64,000 nucleotides of DNA from Dimorphilus gyrociliatus. Lineage: Eukaryota > Annelida > Polychaeta > Dinophilidae. Below are positions 13,715-26,100 of this stretch, one piece after another (the first letter of the stretch is position 1; each line of letters begins with the position of its first letter). The stretch covers positions 4,099,404 through 4,163,403 of the forward strand of contig CAJFCJ010000007.1 in assembly GCA_904063045.1 (NCBI GenBank), in the 5' to 3' direction. The notes beneath the pieces were generated by a model that searched no databases, had not been told where the DNA came from, and saw nothing but the letters and a program-made list of their open reading frames with translations. The position numbers and the translations under genes were made by a program.

Positions 13715-14812
13715 TATATGTATTCTGCTACAATTTTGGATTGACTTTTTACAATCTATAAAATATACTATTATGGTTTCAAGGAAACTTTGCGCAATCT
13801 TCTGCTGAAATTTCAATACTGAATTACAATGTCTTAAGTTATTAATATCAGTTATTTGTATAGATATTCTCCATTAAATATATATAACCTCTACTAAATA
13901 TATTGTACACCATTCTTTTACTTTGAAATCATAGCCCTATAAATAGAAGTTCAATTGTTCTGAGAATGTTTTTTGATGGCAATTATTCAAGTGTAACATT
14001 TTAGGCTTGTTTAAAGTATTAAAACAAAGGAAAGAGTTATTTGCATTTTGTAACTCTTGTTTAATTAATGGTTCATACCTTTAATGATAAGAATGATTCG
14101 GAAAATGCGTAAACTGCGATTGGGACGCATTTGGAAGCACATTTTTCCAGATGTTCGCTAACTGTTCCATACCCTGTTTGTGAAACGGTTAAAACTGCTC
14201 CATTTTTTAGCAGGGTGTGGTTCAGTTGAACTTCAAGTAAAGACAGTAAAGAGCATTCATCATCCTCTTCATCTTTTTCATGACTTATTAGTAAATCTTG
14301 AATTGGCAAAGTTTGCCAAGGTTGATCATAAGCTGTCAAGTGATTAGCTAGCTCTAAGCTTGTTCCAGCAAGACCTAATCCTATACCTGAGTCTTTAGAA
14401 TATGTTATCTCAACCATACGCCATTTTCTATCATTCTCAAGACATATAGAATCTATGGGGAATAGAGTTTGTTCAAGGATGCGATTAGCAATAACAGCTT
14501 TTGAATAAAAGCTCTGTCCAAAGAGAATAATTCCAGGAGGGTTAGTTATAAATTTTTCAATTTCTAGTTCTTCGCAGACGCTGAATTGAGCGTGTAGAGA
14601 TTGATCTGAAACAATAAATGATGAAAGAACCGACCGAAAAACACGACATGAAGTTACAATTTTAATAAAAAATCTATTGTAAACTTACTAGAGTCCTCAC
14701 TTTCATAGCTGTTAATTTCTTTAAAACACTTGCGTGTATCACCTAATATCTCTCGTATCCTTTTTGTGTCATGAACAAAAGTTGCCAATATTTCAGAAAA
14801 ATTAGACACCAT
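10479..14812 (-). CDS. DSTYK: Dual serine/threonine and tyrosine protein kinase (DSTYK)
   Basis: Cytoplasmic RIP-related kinase (also called Dusty or RIPK5). Seven exons on the minus strand: 14812-14689, 14605-14079, 13587-12630, 12578-12409, 11756-11293, 11230-10984, 10925-10479; they sum to 979 codons, a protein of 978 residues against about 930 in vertebrates. The N-terminal 630 residues match the family's long coiled region ([28 protein letters not shown]). The kinase domain starts near residue 720 with [15 protein letters not shown], has [10 protein letters not shown] for the lysine, HRDIKLKN for the catalytic loop, DLGFCKPEA in the DFG position and [11 protein letters not shown]. The DFG phenylalanine is replaced by Leu-Gly, as is normal for this family. 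The third exon acceptor (cctaaaag before 13587) was picked because it restores phase. Two introns carry AT microsatellites. Confidence 0.93.
11942..11996. repeat. AT microsatellite in a DSTYK intron
   Basis: Imperfect (AT)n tract inside the 650-bp intron between exons 4 and 5 of DSTYK, one of the longest introns in the window. Confidence 0.9.
13685..13711. repeat. AT microsatellite in a DSTYK intron
   Basis: Uninterrupted (TA)n run of about 27 bp in the roughly 490-bp intron between exons 2 and 3 of DSTYK. The rest of that intron has no readable exon. Confidence 0.9.
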
Positions 14813-15468
14813 TGTTGTTTATTATAGAGGGCGCTATCTGCTTCTAGTCAGTTGACTTGATGCGAATCTTGTCTGTTACAAAATAACATTTAAGAATTAG
14901 ATATAAGGAATAAGGAGTAGTATTTATTCTTTTGAAAATCGTAATTAAAGTTTAAAATATCAATTTATGAATAATTATTAAAAGTAGTACAAGTCTTTGG
15001 AACAAATTGACAGTAAAAACAACAATAGAGCAATGTCAGTTTCAGGAATATATGCAAATTTCCACTAAAAGAAGATTAAATTAACTGTAGAATACTGTTA
15101 ACATCCAATTACAAACTACCCTCCACCCGCGTTTTTTCTACAATAAACAAGATGGCCGCAGAGCATACGTTAACCAATCACCAACTTTTAGAGTCCTTTC
15201 GCTTAATTCGTTAATATATATAGTATAATTGTGTGATAATTCAGATCTCTATATACCTAAATATCGACAATTAAACAATTTAAATGTCTAAGTAAAATAC
15301 TCATATGCTTGATAAAGTATTTTAGAATTAAATATTGCGCCTGTTAAGGATAATGCTTGTAAATCATTGGAATCAGTTTTTTAATACTACCGTTTCCGGT
15401 CTAATGCTACCCATCTAAAAATTTTAGAAAATTTCTCGAAATGTCTCAAATTATTAAATAAACAACAA
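14813..15468. promoter_or_regulatory. Divergent promoter, DSTYK / STUB1
   Basis: About 655 bp between two diverging start codons. At 15148-15159 the bases caagatggccgc differ by one base from the common YY1-type core CAAGATGGCGGC, placed about 310 bp before the STUB1 start. No other feature is seen. Confidence 0.4.
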
Positions 15469-16642
15469 ATGAAAATGATGGATTTTAAGGAGGAAGGAAA
15501 TCGTTTTTTCCAAGCAAGGAAATTCAATGATGCCGTCCAATGTTATACTAAAGCTATAGTAAGATTTATAAACATTAATTACACAAAGTCTGAGCATTTA
15601 GTGTTCTCTAATGAAAAAACATTATATCAACAGTAACAAATTTGTATTCATTTTTAGATAAAAAATCCTTCGATGCCAACCTATTTTACAAATAGGGCAC
15701 TATGCTATCTAAAATTGAAGAACTGGGAAAAGACATGCCTTGATTGCAAAAGTGCTCTAGAACTGGATGGAAACCTTGTTAAAGGGCACTTTTTCCAAGG
15801 CCAGGCTTTACTAGAGATGAAATTATACGATGAAGCTATAGCCTGCTTAACCAGAGGTGTATAATATTTATCTTTTTGTATAATTTGTTATTATTATTAT
15901 TATTATTAGCTCAAGCTCTTGCTAAGGAACAAAAATTGAATTTCGGTGATGATATAACTGCAGCTATAAGATTAGCTAGAAAAAGAAAATTCCATTCTTT
16001 AGAAGATAAAAGAATTCAGCAGGAAATTGAACTCCAAACATATCTCAACTCTCTTATTGCGAAAGAATGCCAAAAGTAGATTTTATTAAGTTATTTATAT
16101 TTTGCCATTTAATATTTCTTTATCTTTTTAGAAATATTTTAGACATAAACTCAGCAAATTTAAATGAACAAGATAAACAAGAGCATCGAAATAATATAGA
16201 AGAAACTACCGTAATTATAACAAATACGCTGTTTTTTTTATTATAAATAATTCAATAGCTATTTGCTGTGTTTCGAATAGCGACTTAGACTAGAAAAAAT
16301 TAATGAGCTCTTTGCACAAGTAGACGATCGAAGGAGGGTAATATATTAAACTCACTTAATTTAGAAATCACTAATATACTACTATATCCTTTTTTATAGA
16401 GAAGAGAAGTTCCAGATTATTTATGTGGAAAAATTAGCTTTGAAGTCATGAGAGATCCAGTGATAACTCCAAGTGGTGTAACTTATGATAGAAAAGACAT
16501 TGAGGAACATTTGCAGAGAGTGGGCCATTTTGATCCAGTTACCAGAACTGATTTGACTCAGGAACAACTCATTCCTAATTTGGCCTTAAAAGAAGTTATT
16601 GATGGATTTTTAGAAGAAAATCCATGGGCTGAAGACTTTTAG
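15469..16642 (+). CDS. STUB1: E3 ubiquitin ligase CHIP
   Basis: Co-chaperone that binds the C-termini of HSP70/HSP90 through TPR repeats and ubiquitinates their clients through a U-box. Six exons: 15469-15558, 15658-15856, 15910-16075, 16132-16210, 16281-16337, 16400-16642, totalling 278 codons (277 residues; human 303). Residues 6-110 form three TPRs ([53 protein letters not shown]). A charged helical hairpin follows. The U-box spans the last exon with IPDY-like [32 protein letters not shown] and HFDPVTR, ending ENPWAEDF. The start is the first ATG of the exon; a second ATG two codons on is possible. The linker between TPR and U-box is the least conserved part and is split into small exons. 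Confidence 0.95.
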
Positions 16643-17010
16643 GTAGTAGATTAACACTACCTTATTTTTCTTAAACCTCTGTAAAAATTTTGGCTTTAAT
16701 TTCATCTGCCTACTAAATACAGAGAAAAACTGCCTTTAATTTGCAAACTGATGATTTTTCCTAGTTTAAAAATTTATCTTAGACATATTTTTTCAAATAT
16801 TTTCTATCATCAATTCCAACAAATTAATTTTTAACCAAAACAATAAAAAAGCGGGAAAACACAAAAAAAGCATTCTTTTTTAAATTCAAAAAAATTTACA
16901 GTATATTTCTTTGTATCAACAACTGTTTATGAAATACTTGTATAATTGAACAAACAAAAGTTTGATATAAATATATTTGTTAGAAAAACTGAGAAAAAAA
17001 CAATGTTTTA
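16643..17010. other. Convergent 3' region, STUB1 / calpain
   Basis: About 370 bp, AT-rich, between two facing stop codons. Probably both 3' untranslated regions; aataaa occurs near 16840. No coding signal seen. Confidence 0.35.
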
Positions 17011-18816
17011 TTATGTCACGGAATTGTAATTTACAGAACTGCCGGGTGTATCATTACCTATTGCATCAGTAGTATTTTTTACAGGTTTCCATTCAAAATT
17101 ATTTTCTAATCTATACCGTCTTTCGTCAACTATTGCATCGATTATATTTTTGTTTGTGAGAATTACGGTCTGTGAAAAGTGACTTTCAAGCCGAAGCACA
17201 TGGCTAGACTGATTTGGCCAGTTTTTCTTTTCTATTGCAGTATAAACATCCTTATGACTAATTAAATCTGCTGTGCCAATGGATGGTGAAATTTTCTTAG
17301 TTCCATCTCCTGACAAATACGAATATTGTAGCACACCCTTAAATTCCTTATTTACCCCCAAACAGAACACGTGATATCTCCCACTTGTTAATTGGAGATT
17401 TAACGAGACAAAAGTATCTTTTACCAGATCAGATGAATATATTTTATTTGAGCAGTTATTTTCACCTAAATTTTTTTTCACTATGATCCACATGTCAGAT
17501 AATTCTTTACCCCTTTAATTATTTTTATCAATTAATAAGCGAAATAGTTGATTTAATTACCTACCTATGATGTTGATGAAATAGGGTAATAGTTAAATCA
17601 AGTTTTTCTTGCAAATTGAACTCATGAACATCTTTGCCAACGTTATAATCATATCGTTCATCCTTAAACTGATAATTTAGATTACAGATAGTTACCGACT
17701 CCATGTTTCTGTATCGAAGAATGGCTGAGTAGTTTTTAGAGAATATATGAAATATTATAATTATTACATATGAAATTCATCTAACGTGACTTCTATCTCG
17801 CCGTGTTCGTCGAAAATATCATCAACAGTTTTTTTTCCATGTGGATTTCTAAGTCTAATTTTTTTTTCACCTGATAATTCTTCAGGCACTATAGATGTCA
17901 CAGAGTAGACATGACCACCTTCATAATGGGAGGATGTAACCTCATTTTTCGTTGATCCTACTATAGCAGATCTACATAAAAGATAAACTATTTAATTAGA
18001 AAATTAGAACTTAATTATTCTAATATTTTACATTTCAATGTTATCCTTAAGTAATTGCCAGAGTTCTTGGATGGGAACTAAGTTTTGGAAGGGTATACAA
18101 GTTTTAAATAGTAATTTTAATATTAATAAATTAGCAATATCGTATTTCACTTACGGCCTGTGTAGCTCTTGCTTGGACGTCCCAATAATATGAAAAAGGC
18201 TTCCTCAGCTCTTCCTGTAGCCAAATGAGCATATGAATCAAAACATTTCGCTAAAGCTTTCTCCAAAAAAGATACGTATAGTTGACAGTGTTGACATTTA
18301 CTAAATACGATCATTCCACGCTTATTCACATAAAGTTTATTGTCGACTGAAACTATTTTCCATAGACCTTGAATAAAGAGTTTAAATTTATACAGTCCCG
18401 TCCTTTGTAGGGTCTGGGTCATAATAGTATTTTTGAGTAACAGCCAAGTTCCCTTTGCCGCAATTGATGATAGTGAGGCAATGAACCAACAATTAGATAA
18501 ATCTCCTTGTATCGCTAAATACATTTCTTTAGGACTATTACGAAATAGTACCCATCTCAGCTTATAAAAATACTGTCGTTGTCGGTCATCATAGTCATCA
18601 TTCATAATTGGCACAAACTCATCAATGTGTGGAAACATGTTCTTGAGATCTTCAAAATTTTTAATAAAAGTTTCATTAGAGTCTTGGACCTGATTCTGTT
18701 GCATTTCTTCTAAATCGTCTTCTATTTCGGTTGCTTTCACTATTCTTTCGAGCAGAATTATAGAATTTAATAATACTTGTGCTTGTTTAAAAAACTTGTA
18801 CTTACTTGTTTGGCAT
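17011..18816 (-). CDS. Calpain-15-like (SOL-type) cysteine protease
   Basis: Calcium-type papain-fold protease. The catalytic Cys lies in QGDLSNCWFIASL (around 18490), His in EGGHVYSV (around 17910), Asn in RLRNPHG (around 17850), so the triad is present. The stretch LYVNKRGMIVFSKCQHCQ followed by LEKALAKCFDSYAHLATGRAEEA is closest to the small-optic-lobe/calpain-15 group. After the protease core there is a beta-rich C-terminal region (17011-17700) like the SOL homology domain or a C2-like fold. A first exon MPNK at 18816-18806 joined to an acceptor near 18750 keeps the frame; this start is tentative. Family members usually carry N-terminal zinc fingers; none are visible here, so this may be a short form or a distinct paralogue. 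The usual RNPW is RNPH. Confidence 0.78.
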
Positions 18817-19151
18817 ATTTTAATCTATAATTTTTTATATTCCCTATTGGAAAAACTGTCTCTTAAATACATTAAAAGACTCTAAAAGTTGAATTTTAGA
18901 GTATGTTAAATGTTAAGGAAGGTAATTTCTCCAAAACGAGAAGAACGAAAGTAAAAATAACTGAACCAGTCTATTTTTTCATACGACTACCTATTTGCCT
19001 GGTAGGAAATATGAAATCTATTTTTTATAACAAAGTATTAAAATAATCTTTTTACTATTATACAAATTAGACTGGTGCTCAAAATTAGGTCAAATTTAAC
19101 ATCTTAGAGACGAGTATAATGAAAAATTACGATAGTCTTTTTGACAGGTTC
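18817..19151. promoter_or_regulatory. Region upstream of the calpain gene
   Basis: About 335 bp between the tentative calpain start and the stop codon of the cryptic minus-strand exon next to it. Presumably holds the calpain promoter. Nothing else recognised. Confidence 0.3.
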
Positions 19152-19336
19152 TTATTCCCATTCAAGTGGAAGTCGTTCAAGAGCGTCATCTATCTGTTCT
19201 TCTCGTATAGAATGAACAAATACTTTTGTAACGCAATAAAGTTGTTCAGTTACCTTTGAAAGATCGTGTAATGAGGATATTCGATGGAGCTCGAAATAGA
19301 AATTGCATTCTGTATTATAATTACATGAAATAATAT
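19152..19336 (-). CDS. Terminal exon of an unrecognised small gene or gene remnant
   Basis: A minus-strand frame open across the exon reads a protein-like tail ending HSIREEQIDDALERLPLEWE then stop (19152-19154). It is preceded by a good acceptor (cctaccttttaag) at 19337. Upstream on the same strand are two more coding-like pieces: 19762-19690 (acceptor ctatttacag, donor GTAAAT; reads EIELLANFIYTSCKLVLFKE) and 19567 to about 19503 (acceptor acatttcag; reads TYNTKLDNRDKEYLNRLNQ), which join in phase with each other. I could not find a clean donor linking the second piece to the terminal exon, nor a convincing start. It is either a small gene with a missed exon or a decaying one. I do not recognise the family. 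Confidence 0.4.
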
Positions 19337-19762
19337 CTTAAAAGGTAGGTTTTATCGCAAAGTAATCTTTGGAATCCATGTAGAAGAGAATAATTAATGA
19401 AATTGTCTCTGTTTTAAACGGCAAATAACTTCAATTAATAAATTTATTTCAAATGATGCTTTTCCAAAAAGAATAAGCGTTTATAAACGTTTATAGGCTT
19501 GAATATATCTGATTCAAGCGATTAAGATATTCTTTGTCTCTATTATCGAGTTTCGTATTATATGTTGCTGAAATGTCTGAATTACTTAACATATTCTTTA
19601 ATTAATATTCTGCAAAAAACTATATTTTTATAGAAGAATTTATGAACAAATAGGATGGTTATCTAAGTTTTAAGATTTATATAATTTACTTGTAAAAGAG
19701 CATTCTTTGAATAAAACAAGTTTGCAAGAAGTATAAATGAAATTCGCCAGCAGTTCAATCTC

Positions 19763-20185
19763 CTGTAAATAGCTGCTATTCACAGCAAGAAACTTACTTA
19801 AATTTTTCTTTCATTGCACAATATCACCGTTCGATAAAAGAACTGTTTGCTTTGGCAATGAAACAAATCTTGTCTACTTTATTAAAAACTTGAACTTGAT
19901 AACTTTTTCAATGTAAAAAATACCTATTTAGTTCCTAAATGTTTAATGACTTATGAAAATGTATCATATTCGTTAAAAAATGAATAATATAAATCTTTTC
20001 TTTAAAGAAATTAATCCAGTGCGTGTGACCAAGATTAGTTAATACTTCTTCCCGTCTTTGATTTCTAAAATTGATCTAATTCGTTTTACGACTTGTTTAC
20101 AATACAGGTGCCCTTAATCTCTGCTCGTGTTTCCAGCTTGATCGATCTCGTTCAAAATGTCGAAGCATATTAGATACAACTGACA
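19763..20185. other. Region upstream of the ankyrin-C2 gene
   Basis: About 420 bp containing the presumptive promoter of the plus-strand ankyrin-C2 gene and possibly the start of the cryptic minus-strand gene. A short minus-strand frame MKEKFK ending at a GTAAGT donor near 19797 is a candidate first exon, but it shifts the next exon to another phase. Confidence 0.3.
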
Positions 20186-22215
20186 ATGGAAGATACAATT
20201 CTAAATGAAGCTGTCAGATATAGTGACTTAGACGACGTTTTATCGGCTCTAAATCAGGGATGTGATCCAAATAAAATTGGAATGTATCAGTGGAGTAGTT
20301 TACACGAAGCATGCTCAAATGGAAATTTAGATATTGTTAACTGTTTGTTGGAATACAATGGTAAGTTATTTGAGACCACCAGCTCTGCATATTAATCCGT
20401 CAACTATTTTTATATCAACAATTTTATGTTTTCGATGATTAAGTCATTTTTCTATTCTAAGTAGGAAAATATGCTCATTTTACATTTATTTAAAGGAGAT
20501 CCTTGCATACCGGACAAATTGAAGCAAAATACGTCATATCACTATGCAGCAAAAGAGGATCATCCCGATATTTTACAGGCATTGTTAAAGAAAAGTTCCC
20601 TGTGGAACATAAAAAATGGAGAAGGTAAAACACCAGCAGACATAGCGTCAGAATCGTGTAAAGCTGTACTAAAAAATTACGGTAAGCCTATCGATTTAAT
20701 ATTAACTTATATTTCATTCAAAACTGGCTACTATTTTTAGATTGCCAATTAAAAGAGGACAGCCACGATGATGACGGGGACAGTGCATTCAATTCGATAT
20801 CGGAGGAAAGTGAGCATAGGAATTCGTTAACACTCAATAGAATTGTTGAATATCCCAAAGAATTACGTAAGCATACTTCTTTTTTGACTTTATCCTTTCA
20901 CGTACACAGTAGTGAATACTTTTTCTCAATGGTCTGCCATTTAATCTTCTTTTACGCAGTATTAGTTATGCTTCTATTTACAGTAATTTTAATGAATAGA
21001 AAAAAAAATACAGTAAATGTAACAAAGATGAATTCTGTAGAAACTCTTTATTAGCACAGCCTTGCTTTTTGGTTGGATTATAGGACTAAAACAAATAGTT
21101 TTTGTGGTTTATTAGAAATTATTCATTGAAAGGGAATCTACAATTAATATTTGTTGTTTGAATGGTATATAAAGCTTTTTAAAGGATTATCTGTTCCACA
21201 ATAGTTAACCATATTTGTTTTATAACGTGTTAGATCACTTTTTAAAATATTCAATTGCTTTTGTATTTTTTACAGCTATGGGTCTTTTAGATATGTCCTT
21301 TGAATACAATAGTAAGACAAAAATGTTCAAAGTTCGTGTATGGAAATTAACCGATATTATTCTGCCTCCAGGTAACTATTTAACTGAAGTAAACTAAATA
21401 GGCTTGCCTCTGTTGCTAATGTTTAATGTAGCCTATTTTTCTACTATTCAATAGCTGACGTTTCAACTATATATACGATTTACGTGAAAAGCTACCTCAT
21501 CCCCGATCTAAAAAAGCTATATAAAAGACGAACTGAAGAAGTACGGGTTCGTACTACTAATGACGAGTCTACTCATCAACCCAATTCTCTTAAACCAAGT
21601 ACATTTGATTTTACGAAAGCTCTAGAATATAAAAATATAACAGAAGATACCATTCAAACCAAAAAAATACAGATTGATGCGTGTGTCTGTCAAAGGATGT
21701 CAAGGAAAGGATATCCTATTGGTAGTTTGACATTAGACTTGAAAACAGCTGTAAAAAACTTGATTCGAAACAAATACCTTCTCAAAGCAGCACCCTGCTC
21801 ATCTGTGCCAAGCTCAATGCGAGTTTACAGCAGTATTCCAAATTTAAGAAGTCCGTCCTTCAACTCACTTGTCGATAGTGACGAGAGAGCCTCAAGTGAG
21901 AGTAATTTAAGAGTGATCACGGTAACTAGGTCTTGTAGTTCGGGGTCATCAATAGAAATACCCATACCTGAGGGAGAGCCTACCGAAAGGGAAACTTTGT
22001 CTTCTATAAAAGTGATAAGAACTGGTCAAAAAAGGGAAACATCAGTTAGCTTTTGTGATGACAACGTCGACGAATCCCCAAAAATTACTGTTGAAACTTG
22101 TGAGAAAGATGATAAAAATGTTCGCATATCTATAAGCGATACTGAAGATCTACCTCCAGAGGTAGTTGTTACGAAAGCAGATATTCATGTTCCTTTCATT
22201 AGCATTAACCATTAG
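20186..22215 (+). CDS. Ankyrin-repeat and C2-domain protein
   Basis: Five exons (20186-20360, 20496-20681, 20741-20866, 21276-21371, 21455-22215) sum to 448 codons, a 447-residue protein, all in phase. Residues 1-120 hold ankyrin repeats (WSSLHEACSNGNLDIVNCLLEY; TSYHYAAKEDHPDILQALLKK; NGEGKTPADIA). A short acidic linker follows. From about residue 165 there is a synaptotagmin-like C2 domain (GLLDMSFEYNSKTKMFKVRV, YVKSYLIPDLKKLYKR, GSLTLDL). The loop that normally reads SDPYVK is TIYTIYVK, so calcium-binding aspartates look lost and calcium-independent binding is likely. The last 150 residues are Ser-rich and probably disordered. I do not recognise a named orthologue; a scaffold linking membrane or vesicle to partner proteins is only a guess. 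The intron at 20867-21275 (409 bp) is unusually long and shows no exon. Confidence 0.75.
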
Positions 22216-23167
22216 ACTTCTAACTAATTAGTTATTGTAAACCTTTGGTGCAAGAATTCAATTGTCTTCCAATTCTATGATCTAATTGTCTTGTACAAAC
22301 TGGTACTATTAAAGATCTTTGTACAATAAAAATAATTAATCAATTAATATCAATTGGTAAAATTACTTCTAATAGTTATTAATGAACAACTTTGTGTTTT
22401 AGTGAGGTTTTTCTGTCTGATGCTTTAATCTTTTAACCCAACATGCTTTCATTAATTTCTTGGGTAAAATGTTTTCAGTTAATTACATCCATCTGAGATC
22501 TAAAATTAGGATTTTTTTCTACAATAAAAACAGCAAGCAATAAAAAATCAAATAGTTAAATATTTACTCTGCAAAAAAACTATAATCGTCAATCAGTCTT
22601 GCAAGGAGGGAAGGGGGGAATATACTAAGCCTATATTTACAAATCACACTCTAGATCAATGAAATACAGTTGTCTTTTTCATTTTCGCATCTTTTGGTAT
22701 GTAAACTTTTTTAAAAGCCCGCTTTAAACTTTATAACAAACGACAATCCTTTTTTATAGTAGGCTAATGCGCATGCTCACTGAAAAAACAAATTGACTGT
22801 TAAGGATATACAAATTGAATGATAGATGGCGCAAAAGTGCAGAATCGTAAACATAGTGGTCTCATATATTTAACTTGAAAAGAAAAACTCATTCTTAGAA
22901 TACTATTAAAATAAGGTTAAAAAGTTATTTCTGAAGATGAAATAAATTTTAAATATAAAACTCGACTTTTCGTATAAATCACAGAATGTTGTTTTACCGG
23001 TTTTCTCCCGGCTAAATGTGTCATGACTGGTTACCAATTCCCCACAGAACGTTTGATCTAAAATTTATATTATCTTCCAGGCCACCAGATTTCGAGTATC
23101 CGAAACGCGCTGCTGAAGGCAGTCAAGAGTCGATCCTATATGATTAGCTGCCGGTATTAGAGTGAAT
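22216..23167. promoter_or_regulatory. Intergenic region before PAXIP1
   Basis: About 950 bp. The left part holds a probable polyadenylation signal (aataaa near 22326) for the ankyrin-C2 gene; the right part holds the PAXIP1 promoter. A G-rich run (ggagggaaggggggaa, 22603-22618) stands out in the AT-rich background. No coding signal. Confidence 0.35.
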
Positions 23168-26100
23168 ATGGCTGAAATAAGCAGCATTATAACTTTAGAG
23201 GAAATTAATCAAATGATAGGCACTGCACCCGAGGGATTATTTAAGGATATAGAGTACTGTTTTCTAGGAGATACAAGGGTAGGTTATTAACTCAATTCTA
23301 ATATTTCAGACGATCTGTCTATTATTTCCTGAGTCTAATGTCTTGTATGAATTTTAGGAGGTGGAGAAACTCTTGAAAGATGGAGGTGCAAGAGAGGCTA
23401 TGTACAAAACAAATTCAGTAACTCATTTCATTTGCGATGATGCCGATCAAGTAGAGTACGAAGAAGCCCGCGATTTATTCAAAGGTAGGTGCAATATTTT
23501 GCAAGTGATTGCTAAAAAATGTTAGTTTAATTTGACTTTAACAATTATGTTTTACTTGATCTGTTAAATAAACAATAAAAGAACTTTTATACGCAGGAGT
23601 AATCGTCCAGTCCTTGTGGGTTATTGCTTGCTATAGGAAGAAACGCCTTGTCAGTATAAAAGGATTCGAACCTGATCTAAGAAGGATTTTATCTGGAACA
23701 TGTATAGGAAGTTGGGGTCTTGCATCATCGGACGAGGAAAAAATCTCTTTTCTAGCCCAAATTTTAGGGGCAGATATAAATGGTAAAGACGACTCAAAGC
23801 TGACCCATATTATTACATCTGAAACGAGTTTTGACAAATTATTTAATAAATCAATGGAATTGGAAAGAATTGGAGAAATTTCATTAGTCACATCGAAATG
23901 GTTAACAATGTGCTGTCAAAAAAAAACAAAGGTGCCTGCTGATGCATTTCATCCAATTTTAGTTGAGGATCTAAAAGAAATAAAAAAAGAAATTCCGATA
24001 TCTAAAAAGAGAAAAATTGAAGAAGTAGAACTAAATGAGGAAAAGGATGAAATAAGGATAAGAAGTTTATCAGGAAAAGTTAGAAAAACAGGTGAAAGTC
24101 GTTATTCGGATGATCAGCCAAAAAGGTAAGACCTTCTTTGTTATATACTTATTATTACGGTCTTTAAATTTTTTCGATTGCTTTAGATTATATGGACGGG
24201 ATGAGGAACAGCAAAAACGTATGTATTTGTTTATAATAAAAAACATTCCTTTACTATATGTTTATTTATAACAGGAATTCCCGCCAAAACTTGTTTAATT
24301 GGGATAATTTTCTACCTCAGTCCAAGTCTTGTTGAACATAGAGATAATAAAGAATTAATGAAGTCGTGGATTTCTGTACGTATAGTTTATAATTTATAAA
24401 TAGATTTTTAATCATTTTACTTTACAGTGTATACAGAATTATGGCGGAATTGTCTCAAACACTCTTACCTCAGAAGTGAATCATATTGTTACTAAAAGCC
24501 AATATGATAAGGAATATAAATATGCCTTCGATAATGGCATTAGATGTACAACTTTTCATTGGGTCAACGACGTACTTGATAAAGGAAAAATTGAGCCACC
24601 GTGGCTTATGGCCCACGTTCCCGATTGTATTAATCCTAATAAACAACCTCTAGCCAATGCTACTGTGTGCCATAGTGGTTTTAATAACGAATCAATAAGA
24701 CAACACGTAAGGGATATGCTAGAAGCGTGTGGTGGATTTTGGACTAGTAGCTTTGGTCAAGGTCATAATGTTCTTGTGGCTAATAGTCCCAACACTGAAA
24801 AATTTAAAATGGCACATAATTGGAAAATTGCAGTTAGAAATTATAAATGGTTATGCGATTTATATATGTCAAAGTTAAAGAAAGAAGCAGCCTTCGTAAA
24901 CAAAGTAGAATATACTAGTGTTAATGGTAAAATAGAATTTGATCCACATTCACTACAAGTTTATATGAGTATGTATATTATCTTCAAAGTATATTTATAA
25001 GTATATACAAATTAATTATCAATAGAATCTTGGACTATCCCGTTGAAAATTGACGAAAGTATTCTACACACAATACCCAGTATTTTGGAGAAACATTGTC
25101 AACGATTAACTTTAGATGAAATTAAGAATGATTCTTCTAATCCTAAAGTTTTAGAAATTTCCGATTACTTAACATTCCCTAAAGATAGATATGAAAATAT
25201 TATAAAACGTGCTAAATTCTACTTAGAAACTAGAAAGGAAGACGAAATGAAATATAGTTCAGCTAGCGTACCAATGGTAGCTATTACTGGGTATAAAAGA
25301 CATGAAAAGTTATTACTCGCTAGAATGGTTTCTCTTCTAGGAGGTAAAGTTGTTGAAGGAGATGATATTGAAAAGGTTTCTCATGTTGTATCTGAAGGTT
25401 TAATTATTACTCCGAATTTTCTTACTACATTTTGTTATACGAAGTACATAGTTAATTGTTCATGGTTATTAGAATCTTATTTAAAGCAAAAGTTCTTAGA
25501 TGAAAAGGAATATGAACTAAAGGATTCACCTGTTGAAAAGGAAGCGAATATATGCATTCAAACTTCTCTTAGCAAGAGAGGCTGCCCGCTCAAAGATTAT
25601 TTTATTTACTTTTGTAAATCTGTACAAACAGAGGGACGATGGCTATTCGTTTTAGCTAAGCAAATGGGAGCGACTGTTTTGGCAAGAATGCCAAAGATAT
25701 CCCAACTTCGGGAGAAGAATTATATAGTTGTTGGAGAAACGAGAGACAGAGTGGAATGTTGTAATCTATTCAAAAAAAATATTCCAATTTATCATGTAAC
25801 TGTTTTAAGTTTAATACTTTTGAAACAAACTGTTTTATTCATCCCCGATTGGCAAATTGTCAATGCAGCCGAAGGTTAAGAATATGTTATAAAAATAATT
25901 GATGTAAATATAGGTGAAAAGAAGAGATGGTGAAGAAGGAGAAAGAAGAAGGTGCTTTATCATCTGTCTTTATTAAAGATAGTCGGAATTAACTGTGTTC
26001 AGTTCAATATGGAACCATACTTTTTTTATAAAATAATAAAGGAAAAACAAAAGTTCAATCAAGTAAAAAACTTCATTTGCTTTTTATATTAACATATTTA

